IMG/VR virus record: IMGVR_UViG_3300032093_000416
Span: 1-36,071 of that record
Source of the DNA: a virus
Strand: one strand, 5' to 3'
Length of the DNA: 36,071 bases
The position numbers and the translations under genes were made by a program. A model generated the notes under the pieces. That model was not told the DNA's origin. It saw only the letters and a list, made by a program, of their open reading frames with translations, and did not search any database. Positions 22,238-31,000 of the stretch are shown here, piece after piece. Position 1 is the stretch's first letter, and every line of letters starts with the position of its first letter.

Positions 22238-22750
22238 ATGCCGTGTGCTTTAACTCAAGGATATGTATTGGACTGTAAAGAGTCCATTGGTGGCATCAAA
22301 GCGGTTTGGTTCATTCCGTTTGAAAATGTCACTGCGATAACTGAAGCCTCTGGTGTTGTTACTACAATCACCAAAGCATCAGGAAAAGTTTTCTATAAGT
22401 ACCAATTGGTAAAGCAGACCTCTTCACTTACTGAGAATATTACAGCATCAGTTGAAAATGGTACTGTATTCTATGCCCAAGAATTGTCAATCATCCTCAA
22501 CAAACTTCAAGCAAACACAAGAAATGAGATTCTTCTTCTTGCTAAGAACAATCTCCTCGCTGTAGTTCAAGATGGTAATGACAAGTATTGGTTGCTTGGC
22601 AAGGTGAATGGTGCTGATCTTACTGGTGGCAATGGTGCAACTGGTACAGCTTATGGAGACAGGAATGGTTATACATTGACATTTACTGCCAATGAACCTG
22701 CACTTGCTCCTGAGGTGTCAAGTACGATAATTGCAGGATTAACTGCGTAA
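22238..22750 (+). CDS. virion structural protein, possibly tail tube, 170 aa
   Basis: Start at 22238 (MPCALTQGYVLDCKESIGGI); the upstream in-frame ATG at 22199 lies in the hairpin. Pattern of a Bacteroidota phage virion protein: GGIKAVWFIPFENVTAITEA at the N-terminus, NEILLLAKNNLLAVVQDGND and NGATGTAYGDRNGYTLTFTA near the end, followed by a Pro/Ser tail. Such proteins are often major tail proteins. It is unusual to find it directly after the capsid gene and far from the other tail genes, so a decoration protein is the alternative. Confidence 0.55.
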   Translation: MPCALTQGYVLDCKESIGGIKAVWFIPFENVTAITEASGVVTTITKASGKVFYKYQLVKQTSSLTENITASVENGTVFYAQELSIILNKLQANTRNEILLLAKNNLLAVVQDGNDKYWLLGKVNGADLTGGNGATGTAYGDRNGYTLTFTANEPALAPEVSSTIIAGLTA

Positions 22751-22772
22751 ATAGGAAGGTTTAGAATTGAGT

Positions 22773-22804
22773 AAGGGTATCCATTTCGGATGCCCTTTCT
22801 TTTT
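22773..22804 (+). terminator. intrinsic terminator-like hairpin
   Basis: AAGGGTATCC (22773-22782), loop ATTTC, GGATGCCCTT (22788-22797), a 10-bp stem with one U-G pair, followed by a T-rich run to 22804. It lies between two structural genes. Confidence 0.7.
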
Positions 22805-22838
22805 GGGTAAAAGTCAAGGCATTGCCTATTTAGATACA

Positions 22839-23216
22839 ATGATACAACTGACACAAGGGGCAACTGAATTCATTTACCTAACATTAACGGAGAAGCAGAC
22901 ACTGACTTCACCCAATTACCTATTCCGTTTTGTGAATAGAACCACAAGGGATGAGGTTGTTTTTGTTTTGCTGAATGCTCTTGATGTATCACCTTTTAAG
23001 GATAGGTATAATAAATTCAGCATCAAAGTACCTAAATACTTTGGATTGGGAAATGTAGGGGAATGGTTATATTTTGTCTATGAGCAATCAAGTGCTTATA
23101 ATGTAGACTACACCAAAGCGACTACATTGCTTGAGGAGGGAATAATGAAACTGTCACCATCAACCACATTTGAATATACACAGCACGAGGTTGACAATAC
23201 ATATATAACAAGATGA
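22839..23216 (+). CDS. hypothetical virion protein, 125 aa
   Basis: Start at 22839 (MIQLTQGATEFIYLTLTEKQ); the longer frame from 22767 crosses the terminator hairpin. Beta-rich, with FRFVNRTTRDEVVFVLLNAL in the middle and EYTQHEVDNTYITR at the end. The pattern is common in Bacteroidota phage structural regions; exact role unknown. Overlaps the portal start by 4 nt. Confidence 0.6.
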   Translation: MIQLTQGATEFIYLTLTEKQTLTSPNYLFRFVNRTTRDEVVFVLLNALDVSPFKDRYNKFSIKVPKYFGLGNVGEWLYFVYEQSSAYNVDYTKATTLLEEGIMKLSPSTTFEYTQHEVDNTYITR

Positions 23217-25201
23217 ATGATTTAGTAATATTAAACTTTCAGGAAGCAAGGCAACCTGAGTACAGAGAAAAGAAGGGTAAGGGATATATTGAGTTTGGTG
23301 AAAAGAACGATTACCCTAACTATCTTTTGGCATTGTATAACAAGAGTGCAAAGCATAACGCTATCGTTAAAGGTAAAGTTAACTACATTATTGGGAACGG
23401 GTGGAAGGCAGATGAGGCAGACCCTATTGCAGAGCAGTTCATTGCTCAACCTAATCAGTTTGAATCTCTTGCCGATTTGACAAGGAAGGTGTCTATTGAT
23501 ATTGAAATCTTTGGCGGTGCTTACCTTGAGGTTATTTGGTCTGTTACAGGTGGGCAGTTAACTGATGTCTTGCATATTGATTACACCAAGATTAGGAGCA
23601 ATGCAGATAATACGCAGTTTTGGTATAAGAAAGATTGGAATGAGAGGAAGGATGAGTTGATACCTTTAATGGCATTCAATACGAAAGTTCGCCAAGGTAA
23701 ACAGATACTTTATATTAAAGAGTATAGACCAGGTTTGGACACCTATGCTCTTCCAGGATATATGGGTGCATTGAACTATATTGAATCAGATATAGAAGTC
23801 AGTAGACACGTTTTGGGGAATGCTCAAACGGGATTCAGTGCATCCAAACTTATTACCCTTCCAAATGGTGAACCTTCTCCCGATGAGAAGCGAAACATTG
23901 AAAGAAGGTTTACTGATAGGTTTAGCGGTAGTGATGGTAAGAAATTCATCTTGTCCTTTACCACTGATCCTGCAAGGAAACCAATTATTGAAGACCTCGG
24001 TGCAAGTGATATTACAAAAGAGGACTTCACAAGGGTTGATTTGATTATACAAAACAATTTATTTGCAGGTCATCAGATTACCTCACCAAGTCTTTTTGGT
24101 ATTGCCGAACCTGGTCAGTTGGGAAGCAGAACGCAGATGCGTGATTCTTATGAGATTTTCAAGTCTACATATTGCAACGATAAGCAGCAGTTCCTTGAAT
24201 CTATCTTTAATCAGTTAGCGGTCCTAAAGGGTGCGACTTCTGAGATTAGCATTATCCCAGTTGAACCTATCGGATTTGAGTTAAGCGAACAAGCACTTTT
24301 GCAGATTGCTCCTAAAGAGTGGTTACTTGAGAAGGCAGGAATAGATGTTGCAAAATATGCACCAACTGAAGCGGTACAACCTTCTACAAATCAACAACAG
24401 ATTGAAACCAATGACAATCTGAAGAATCTAAGCGGTAGACAATATCAACAATTAATGCGAGTTATTAGGCAGTTCTCTCAAGGTAAGATATCCAAAGAGA
24501 TTGCTACAACTATGCTCAAGTCAGGTCTTGGAATGACTGACAATGAGGTTAATGCTATGCTTGGCATAGATGATGACCCAATGACTGAGGACTTCAGTTT
24601 TTCTGCATTGGATGAGGATACTGTTATAGGCTTATTTAGAGAGGTAGGAGAACCGAAGGCAGATTATAACATCATACATTCTAAAGCGATTTTTAGTGCC
24701 AAGGATGCGTTTGCAGAGGGCGATTTGATAGACAAGACACTTGATAAGCAAATCCTTGCATTGATTGATAAGGACAAGAAGATAAGCATTGATGACATTG
24801 CAAGTGCGGTAAAGAAAACAAGAGAGGTTGTTCAAGGTCGGTTGAGTTACTTGGTGGAATCGGGTGCAGTAATTTATGACCCAAAAGTTCAAGAAAGGAA
24901 GTTGACTAAACCACTCAACAAGTTGGTTGATGATATGGAGATTACAACCTTTGAGGTCAAGTATTCATACGAGTGGAAACCTATTGTGCCAAGTATAGAA
25001 AGAGATACACCTGAGCATCCTTCAAGGTCTTTTTGCAAGAAATTAATGAGAGAGGAAAGACTTTGGAGCAGAGCAGGAATTGAGATGCTAAGTGCAAGAC
25101 TTGGTTACTCAGTATTTGACCGAGGCGGTGGTTGGTGGGGAGATTCTCCATCATGTAGGCACGAGTGGAGGCGAAACGTAGTAGTAAAAAAGAAGAAATA
25201 A
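23213..25201 (+). CDS. portal protein with C-terminal winged-helix extension
   Basis: A 662-aa protein. The first 400 residues follow phage portal patterns: KNDYPNYLLALYNKSAKHNA, VNYIIGNGWK, FGGAYLEVIWS, then helices up to ATSEISIIPVEPIGFELSEQ. After a Gln/Asn linker comes a separate region: a winged-helix-like unit (about 525-570, LDKQILALIDKDKKISIDDI ... VVQGRLSYLVESGAV) and a conserved tail with Arg, Cys and Trp (SFCKKLMREERLWSRAGIEM, then GGGWWGDSPSCRHEWRRNVV). The portal forms the DNA gate of the capsid. The extension may dock connectors or DNA. It follows the capsid gene, unlike the usual order. Confidence 0.75.
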   Translation: MNDLVILNFQEARQPEYREKKGKGYIEFGEKNDYPNYLLALYNKSAKHNAIVKGKVNYIIGNGWKADEADPIAEQFIAQPNQFESLADLTRKVSIDIEIFGGAYLEVIWSVTGGQLTDVLHIDYTKIRSNADNTQFWYKKDWNERKDELIPLMAFNTKVRQGKQILYIKEYRPGLDTYALPGYMGALNYIESDIEVSRHVLGNAQTGFSASKLITLPNGEPSPDEKRNIERRFTDRFSGSDGKKFILSFTTDPARKPIIEDLGASDITKEDFTRVDLIIQNNLFAGHQITSPSLFGIAEPGQLGSRTQMRDSYEIFKSTYCNDKQQFLESIFNQLAVLKGATSEISIIPVEPIGFELSEQALLQIAPKEWLLEKAGIDVAKYAPTEAVQPSTNQQQIETNDNLKNLSGRQYQQLMRVIRQFSQGKISKEIATTMLKSGLGMTDNEVNAMLGIDDDPMTEDFSFSALDEDTVIGLFREVGEPKADYNIIHSKAIFSAKDAFAEGDLIDKTLDKQILALIDKDKKISIDDIASAVKKTREVVQGRLSYLVESGAVIYDPKVQERKLTKPLNKLVDDMEITTFEVKYSYEWKPIVPSIERDTPEHPSRSFCKKLMREERLWSRAGIEMLSARLGYSVFDRGGGWWGDSPSCRHEWRRNVVVKKKK

Positions 25202-25202
25202 A

Positions 25203-25796
25203 ATGAGCAGAAATATATTATTCATATCAGTAGATACGATAAAGGACAGAACAGGTTTACACGTTAATGTAGACCCTAAGTTGGTCTTTCCTGATATCCT
25301 TTATGCACAAGATGCATATATTCTCCCTGCTTTGGGAACTGCACTTTATGAGAGGTTGCAAAGTGGGATTGAGTGCGGTGACTTGAACTGTGATGAGGAA
25401 ACCTTGCTGAACACCTACATAACACCTTGTCTTGTTTACTATGTTATGAGTGAACTGCCAATGGCGTTATCATATCAGTTCTACAACAAGGGAGTAGTAA
25501 GGAAAACAGGAGATAATCAAACCGAACCGAGTGCATCAGACTTGGCAGATGTTGCCAATAGGTATGGAGCAAGGGCAGAATTTTATAAGCAAAGACTTAT
25601 CAAGTTCCTCAAACAAGAATCTCAAGCAAGTGCTAAGTATCCCGAATACATAAACCCAGGTACTGGCGTAGATACCATTGTTCCCGACAATGATGCTTAC
25701 ACTACTACCATTTGGTTAGGAGACTACGATTGTTGCAGGGGTAAAACCTTTGAAGAAAAATATCAAGGAAACGTAAATCGTTGCTGTGGCGAATAA
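25203..25796 (+). CDS. head-tail connector-like protein, 197 aa
   Basis: An alpha-helical protein (VFPDILYAQDAYILPALGTA, then LYERLQ) with a Cys-rich C-terminus (DCCRGKTFEEKYQGNVNRCC). The N-terminal helical pattern resembles DUF6712-type connector proteins that follow portals in Bacteroidota phages. It would sit under the portal ring. Starts 2 nt after the portal stop. Confidence 0.6.
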   Translation: MSRNILFISVDTIKDRTGLHVNVDPKLVFPDILYAQDAYILPALGTALYERLQSGIECGDLNCDEETLLNTYITPCLVYYVMSELPMALSYQFYNKGVVRKTGDNQTEPSASDLADVANRYGARAEFYKQRLIKFLKQESQASAKYPEYINPGTGVDTIVPDNDAYTTTIWLGDYDCCRGKTFEEKYQGNVNRCCGE

Positions 25797-25944
25797 AACA
25801 TATACTAAAAAGAACCAAGAGAAACTGCGTGTCTATCTTGAAAAAATAAAAAAGGATGACCCTAAACCAAATAATAAAGACAATCGAGGACTTGGGAAAT
25901 GCCCATCAACAAATCAAGACAACCTATTACGGGAACGCTTTTGA
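25786..25944 (+). CDS. possible small basic protein, 52 aa, GTG start
   Basis: A frame starting at GTG 25786 (VANKTYTKKNQEKLRVYLEK), strongly basic at the N-terminus, with a Cys-containing tail. It overlaps both neighbours (11 nt and 89 nt), and only the N-terminal part looks natural. It may instead be a spacer between the connector and the next gene. Confidence 0.35.
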   Translation: MANKTYTKKNQEKLRVYLEKIKKDDPKPNNKDNRGLGKCPSTNQDNLLRERF

Positions 25945-26302
25945 TTTCTTGAGCAAGGGTACTGATAATGTCTATCCTGCTTTATTCTTTGATCTAACGG
26001 GTGCATCTATCAATGGCAAGACTTCAACAGTAAACTTCACCTTGTTTTTTTGTGATAGGGTACTTCCTGAGCAATCAAATGAGCAAGAGGTATTGAGTGA
26101 CCAATTGCTGACTGCTCAAGATATAGTTGCTCAGTTGCACTACAACGAATATGATTTCATACTTCAAGATGCGGTAACACTTGACTTCTTTACTGAAGAT
26201 ACTCCCGAATATTTGGCAGGAGTTAGTGCAACGATTGCTCTTGATTTACCTTATTTGCAGAATAGGTGTGAAGTACCAACAGACTACACTTATCCATCTT
26301 AA
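25856..26302 (+). CDS. tail terminator/neck-like protein, 148 aa
   Basis: Starts MTLNQIIKTIEDLGNAHQQI and continues GNAFDFLSKGTDNVYPALFF, a pattern of small neck or tail-terminator proteins in Bacteroidota phages, with alternating strands and helices (LSDQLLTAQDIVAQLHYNEY). It would cap the tail at the head end. Identification is by pattern and position only. Confidence 0.55.
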   Translation: MTLNQIIKTIEDLGNAHQQIKTTYYGNAFDFLSKGTDNVYPALFFDLTGASINGKTSTVNFTLFFCDRVLPEQSNEQEVLSDQLLTAQDIVAQLHYNEYDFILQDAVTLDFFTEDTPEYLAGVSATIALDLPYLQNRCEVPTDYTYPS

Positions 26303-26322
26303 TACTATTTAAAGAAAAAGAA

Positions 26323-26670
26323 ATGGCATCAGATTTTAGACCTGGGAAATTAGATATACAAATTTGGAGAAATGACACTTGGCAGCAGGTGTTTACTCTT
26401 TTGGCAGATACTACACCAATCAGTCTGCTTGGTGCAACTGTTTACATTCAAGTCCGCAAAGGATGTGGTGGTACTCTTGCTTTGAGTTTGACCAATGGAA
26501 GCGGTGTAACTATCGGAGGTGTGAGCAATAATCAAATAACTGTGAGCAAGTTGGTAGATATTGCCAAAGGTAATTATGTGTGGGATATGCAGGTGACTTT
26601 CAGCGGTGGTGTTGTAAAGACATACCTTGAAGGTGATTTTGTTGTTTATGATGATGTAACTAAACCATAA
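26323..26670 (+). CDS. BppU-like / baseplate-fibre adaptor protein, 115 aa
   Basis: A small all-beta protein (KLDIQIWRNDTWQQVFTLLA ... YVWDMQVTFSGGVVKTYLEG) resembling the N-terminal domain of baseplate upper proteins that attach receptor-binding proteins. It lies directly before the large tail fibre gene (3-nt gap). Confidence 0.55.
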   Translation: MASDFRPGKLDIQIWRNDTWQQVFTLLADTTPISLLGATVYIQVRKGCGGTLALSLTNGSGVTIGGVSNNQITVSKLVDIAKGNYVWDMQVTFSGGVVKTYLEGDFVVYDDVTKP

Positions 26671-26673
26671 GAG

Positions 26674-28911
26674 ATGAGTATTGATGTAAATGTTCAGAAT
26701 GATTTAGTAATAGTTACTGAGAGCAGTGAAGACATAACAGTAAACGTTAGCAATGCCCCTGGTCCTGCGGGTGTAGGTGTTCCTACTGGTGGCACTACGG
26801 GTCAGGTGTTGAAGAAACTAAGCAATACTAATTACGATACATATTGGGCATTAGATGGTGGTGGTGTTCCTTATAGCGGTGCAACGGGTGATGTTAATTT
26901 AGGCGAATACGGATTAACGGCAGGACAATTAACTCTTGACACTACACCAACGGGAACAGCGGTAGTTGGTACTACGAGATGGAACGATGCAATAGGAAGC
27001 AGTGAGACCACTTTAAAAGGTGGCAATGTAATCTTGAAGAATGGTGTTGACTTGGTGGCAAGAGTGGTGAACAAGGTTAGTCCTAATACTACATTAACCA
27101 AAGCAGCATACCAAGCTGTACGGGTAAGCGGTGCTCAGGGTCAGAGGTTAGCGGTTGCACTTGCTCAAGCAAACAACGATGCGAATAGTGCTGACACTAT
27201 TGGTCTTGTTATTGAGACAATAGCAACCAATCAGGAGGGGTTCATCATGACTGTTGGGCAACTTGAGAACATCAACACAACGGGAAGCCTACAAGGTGAA
27301 ACGTGGGCAGATGGTGATGTACTTTATTTATCACCTACAACAGCAGGAAGAATAACAAAGGTCAAACCAACGGGTAATGGTCATATTGTAGTCATAGGAT
27401 ACGTTGAGTATGCTCACGCTAATAATGGCAAGATATACGTTAAGGTGATGAACGGATGGGAGTTGGATGAACTCCATGACGTTGCCATAGTTTCACCTGC
27501 TGACAATCAAGTTCTAACCTATGAAGCGAGTAGTTCGCTTTGGAAGAACAAAGCAATACCAACCTTATCAGATGGAGACAAGGGAGACATCACAGTTAGT
27601 TCAAGTGGTGCAACTTGGACAATAGATAACGGAGTAGTTGGTGTTGCTAAACTTTCAGCAACAGGTACTCCATCCTCAACAACATACCTAAGAGGTGATA
27701 ACACTTGGGCAACTGTGAGTGGTGGTGGTACTCCTGCTGGTTCTAATACTCAGATTCAATATAATAATAGTGGTGCTTTTGGTGCGAGTGCAGGATTGGT
27801 GTATAGTGATTCTACGGGAGTAATGACATTGAGTAAGAGTCAGAATGCATTAACTAATTTAGAAGTAAAAAATGCAACTTCAGGTTCTTCGGCTTATGCA
27901 CAATTGCAAGTTACTGCTGGCAATAATTCATTTATAATGGCAAAGTATTCTGGCAGTACAAGTCCATATAAAATAATATCTGCAAATGATGGATACCTTT
28001 ACAATAGTTTTAATGTTGGAGATATTGCCATATTGAACGATAATTCAAGTGGTAGAATAAAATTTGCAGCAGGTAGTACATCTACCGCCCAAATGACCCT
28101 TACTGCAGCAGGCCGCCTATTGTTGGGAACAACGACAGAGAGTACGTTTTTACTCGATGTCAACGGCACTGCGAGGGTGAGTGGTAGATTATATTCAACA
28201 GGTGGGATTGATTCATTAACTGCACCTATACTTGCTTATGATGGTGGAGCAGCAAATAGTAGAGCAGGTTTAGGCATTTCAAGTGGTACATTAAATGTAT
28301 TTGGTCCAAATAATTTATTATTAGGTGTTCTAAAAGACCAATCAACAATGACAACATCAAATGCAAATATTTGGTTGTCTAATGGATTGACTCAAGTTAA
28401 CACTGTTTTTGATGCATCTTCTTATAAATATATATATGCTCCAGTTTCTATATCTTCAGCAATAACTGCATCATTTGGAGCAGCAAGATTCCATAATACT
28501 TATAACGCATCAACAACAACATATACACAATATCCAATTTTATCAATAACAAGAGCAGGTGAAAGTGGTGTAGGTTATGATATGTCTGCATCATTTGGAA
28601 TTAGGAGAAGAATAGTAGGGGGGAATACACCAAAGACAACTATTGATTTGAATGTTGGAGAAACTGCAATCAATGGTTATCCTGATGTAACTATAATGAC
28701 AATTAGTGCAACTGGTGTAGGTATAAATAATACAACACCAAACACATCAGCAATGCTTGATGTTACATCAACTACACAAGGATTTTTGCCACCTCGGATG
28801 ACAACCACACAAAAAAACGCAATCGGTACACCTGTAGCAGGTCTGCAAGTATACGACACAACATTAAATCAAATGTCATATTACAATGGCACAACTTGGG
28901 TAAACTTTTAA
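26674..28911 (+). CDS. tail fibre protein, 745 aa
   Basis: A Gly/Ser/Thr-rich fibre with a short Gly-Pro segment (NAPGPAGVGVPTGGTTGQVL, about 27-46), a repeated tail-fibre unit (GGGTPAGSNTQIQYNNSGAF), and a C-terminal MLDVTSTTQGFLPPRMTTTQ ... MSYYNGTTWVNF, a typical end of Bacteroidota phage fibres. It probably binds the host receptor. From about 27840 to 28780 the base composition becomes more AT-rich with many ATA/AAT codons, so the central part may be an exchanged module. Confidence 0.75.
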   Translation: MSIDVNVQNDLVIVTESSEDITVNVSNAPGPAGVGVPTGGTTGQVLKKLSNTNYDTYWALDGGGVPYSGATGDVNLGEYGLTAGQLTLDTTPTGTAVVGTTRWNDAIGSSETTLKGGNVILKNGVDLVARVVNKVSPNTTLTKAAYQAVRVSGAQGQRLAVALAQANNDANSADTIGLVIETIATNQEGFIMTVGQLENINTTGSLQGETWADGDVLYLSPTTAGRITKVKPTGNGHIVVIGYVEYAHANNGKIYVKVMNGWELDELHDVAIVSPADNQVLTYEASSSLWKNKAIPTLSDGDKGDITVSSSGATWTIDNGVVGVAKLSATGTPSSTTYLRGDNTWATVSGGGTPAGSNTQIQYNNSGAFGASAGLVYSDSTGVMTLSKSQNALTNLEVKNATSGSSAYAQLQVTAGNNSFIMAKYSGSTSPYKIISANDGYLYNSFNVGDIAILNDNSSGRIKFAAGSTSTAQMTLTAAGRLLLGTTTESTFLLDVNGTARVSGRLYSTGGIDSLTAPILAYDGGAANSRAGLGISSGTLNVFGPNNLLLGVLKDQSTMTTSNANIWLSNGLTQVNTVFDASSYKYIYAPVSISSAITASFGAARFHNTYNASTTTYTQYPILSITRAGESGVGYDMSASFGIRRRIVGGNTPKTTIDLNVGETAINGYPDVTIMTISATGVGINNTTPNTSAMLDVTSTTQGFLPPRMTTTQKNAIGTPVAGLQVYDTTLNQMSYYNGTTWVNF

Positions 28912-28923
28912 AATAAAATAAAA

Positions 28924-29217
28924 ATGGCAAAACAAATCTCGCCTGTTACAATATGGGCAAACGGAACAAGTAAAGATGCTGAGTATCTTCAAGTGACTGG
29001 CATCAATGATAATTATGAAAGCAGTGCTACAAATTATTGGGCATTGTTCACCAAAGTCACTACTGATGGTGTTGATTCAATGGGTGAGCAAGTTGCTCAA
29101 GGTAACTTGACAATCCAAGGGCAGGATTATATTGATTGGGGAAATCAGCCTGCAATGGATATCAATACTTGGATTTATGATTGGGTAGCAGAGCAACTGA
29201 ACCTTACTATCATCTAA
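28924..29217 (+). CDS. tail fibre-associated protein, 97 aa
   Basis: A compact beta-rich protein (MAKQISPVTIWANGTSKDAE ... MDINTWIYDWVAEQLNLTII) between two fibre genes. Its TAA stop shares a base with the next ATG (TAATG). It may be a fibre chaperone or a small distal subunit. Not recognised beyond this. Confidence 0.55.
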   Translation: MAKQISPVTIWANGTSKDAEYLQVTGINDNYESSATNYWALFTKVTTDGVDSMGEQVAQGNLTIQGQDYIDWGNQPAMDINTWIYDWVAEQLNLTII

Positions 29218-30503
29218 TGAGTGCAGTAACTCAAATAACGGGAACGGGTATACTTAACGCAGTACCTACAACAAGAACGCTCACAATCGGTGGGGTCACT
29301 TTAGACCTATCGGCAGACAGAACTTTTACAGTTAGTACTGGACTTACATCTGTGGGTATATCAGTTCCTACAGGTTTTAGTGTTGCCAATTCTCCGTTAA
29401 CTGCAAATGGCACAATAGCATTATCTTTTGCAAGTGGTTATGCTTTGCCTACAACAGTCAAGCAAGGGCAATGGGATGATGCCTACACTTTTGTAGGTGC
29501 TTTCCCATCTCAGACAGGCAATAGCGGTAAGTACCTTACAACTAATGGAAGCGTTCTTTCTTGGGCAACAGTTAGCGGTGGAGGTACACCAGGCGGTACA
29601 AGTGGAGAGATTCAGTTCAATAATGCAGGAACATTTGATGGTGCTGCCAATGTTGAAATAGATGGAGGTGATTTGGCATTAATAGATGGTGGATTCCCTA
29701 CAACACCATCAGCAGGAAAGACTAAGGTCTTTACTGATGCAATGGCATCAAGGAGGTTAGTTGGTTCTATTGATCCAAACGGTAATCACTTTGATTTCCA
29801 ACCTGCATTATTCAATTCAACCATCTTTATGTGGTTGCCAGGTACGGGAACAACCTTAGCAATCAATTGGGGTACTTCATACACTGCAAGAAACAATGGT
29901 AACGCTGCTGCACAGGCAACACCTGCAAGGGCATCAACAAACGCAGTCACCTCAATGAATCGTGCCACATTTGGTACGGGTTCTACTGCAACGGGTGCAA
30001 GTGGTATTCAGTCAACTGATACAGTTGCTTGGATGGGTAATGCTGCCAATCTTGGTGGGTTCTTCTTTTATTCAAGATTTGCTCTTGAGGCATTGAGTGG
30101 TACATCAAGGTTCTTTGTTGGTGTTTCTGCTAACAACGCTACAATGTCAGCAGATAGTTCCACATGGAACAATACCATTGGAATCGGAAGGGATAGCGGA
30201 GACACTACACTTCAGTTCATTATGAGGAATAATGGTACTGTTACAACCAAGAGGAATACAACCATCACTCCTGCTACTACTGATATATTTGATATTTACA
30301 TATTTGTGAGACCTAATACTTCTGAAGTTAATTGGGAGTTAAGGAACGCAGTAACCAATGCGGTATTATCAACGAATACTGAGACTGTAAACCTTCCATC
30401 AAATACCACCTTTATGTATATGCAAGCACATATTCAATCAGCATCAGGTACAACTGCAAAACTATTGGCATTGAATCGTATGTACTTAGAATCAAACTTA
30501 TAA
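29217..30503 (+). CDS. second tail fibre/receptor-binding-like protein, 428 aa
   Basis: Start at 29217 (MSAVTQITGTGILNAVPTTR); the upstream part of the frame overlaps the previous gene and is a shadow. It shares the fibre unit with the 745-aa protein (GGGTPGGTSGEIQFNNAGTF compared with GGGTPAGSNTQIQYNNSGAF). The second half is a beta-jelly-roll-like region (MYMQAHIQSASGTTAKLLAL near the end) that could bind carbohydrate. Probably a receptor-binding protein. Confidence 0.65.
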   Translation: MSAVTQITGTGILNAVPTTRTLTIGGVTLDLSADRTFTVSTGLTSVGISVPTGFSVANSPLTANGTIALSFASGYALPTTVKQGQWDDAYTFVGAFPSQTGNSGKYLTTNGSVLSWATVSGGGTPGGTSGEIQFNNAGTFDGAANVEIDGGDLALIDGGFPTTPSAGKTKVFTDAMASRRLVGSIDPNGNHFDFQPALFNSTIFMWLPGTGTTLAINWGTSYTARNNGNAAAQATPARASTNAVTSMNRATFGTGSTATGASGIQSTDTVAWMGNAANLGGFFFYSRFALEALSGTSRFFVGVSANNATMSADSSTWNNTIGIGRDSGDTTLQFIMRNNGTVTTKRNTTITPATTDIFDIYIFVRPNTSEVNWELRNAVTNAVLSTNTETVNLPSNTTFMYMQAHIQSASGTTAKLLALNRMYLESNL

Positions 30504-30504
30504 T

Positions 30505-30714
30505 ATGGCATTGACATACAAATATGTAATAAGGCAGTCGGTTAATATGCTATATTATACAGAAAACCATTCAGTAGATATGGCAGATAGATGGAGTCCT
30601 AACTTCTTGGATGCTCAACTTTATGATACTAAGGCATTAGCAGAGGCTGAGATTGAAATTGATGAGCATGGTGCTATTTATTTTCAAGTACAAGAAATAA
30701 CAATAAAACTTTAA
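30505..30714 (+). CDS. hypothetical small protein, 69 aa
   Basis: Not recognised. An acidic soluble protein (MALTYKYVIRQSVNMLYYTE ... YFQVQEITIKL), 1 nt after the receptor-binding gene and just before the lysis region. Confidence 0.6.
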   Translation: MALTYKYVIRQSVNMLYYTENHSVDMADRWSPNFLDAQLYDTKALAEAEIEIDEHGAIYFQVQEITIKL

Positions 30715-30717
30715 AAA

Positions 30718-30849
30718 ATGACATTAACTGAGTTGAAAGCACAAGCGTATGACATCCTTGCACAGATTGAGTATTTGCAGAAACAGTTGCAAGAAACGAA
30801 TGCTAAGATTGGCGAAGAACTACAAAAAGAGAAAAACGAGAATGGATAG
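30718..30849 (+). CDS. small coiled-coil protein, 43 aa
   Basis: A 43-aa almost fully helical protein (MTLTELKAQAYDILAQIEYL, then QKQLQETNAKIGEE), ending in a Lys/Glu-rich tail. Its heptads predict a parallel coiled coil. It overlaps the next start by 8 nt. Similar miniproteins often sit before phage lysis genes; function unknown. Confidence 0.6.
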   Translation: MTLTELKAQAYDILAQIEYLQKQLQETNAKIGEELQKEKNENG

Positions 30850-31000
30850 CAAGAGCATTGGAATGTGTACAGCGACTATACTACTAAACGTATGGGCAGA
30901 TATTGCTCTTTCGGATGTTGGTATAGTCGTTGCTATTATAGCAGGATTGTCGACAATAGCATACAACGTGTATAGGCTTTATAAAGAGATGAAGTCATGA
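30842..31000 (+). CDS. holin-like small membrane protein, 52 aa
   Basis: Start at 30842 (MDSKSIGMCTATILLNVWAD); the longer frame overlaps the coiled-coil gene. One or two hydrophobic segments (CTATILLNVWADIALSDVGI, then VVAIIAGLSTIAYNVY) and a short basic tail (RLYKEMKS). Size, position and topology fit a class II or III holin. Overlaps the next gene by 4 nt. Confidence 0.55.
   Translation: MDSKSIGMCTATILLNVWADIALSDVGIVVAIIAGLSTIAYNVYRLYKEMKS

Noticed and set aside
22767-22838. Earlier start for the 125-aa virion protein
   Set aside because: The extension would be translated through a terminator-like hairpin; the natural-looking protein starts at 22839. The same reasoning removes 20521-20607 and 22199-22237.
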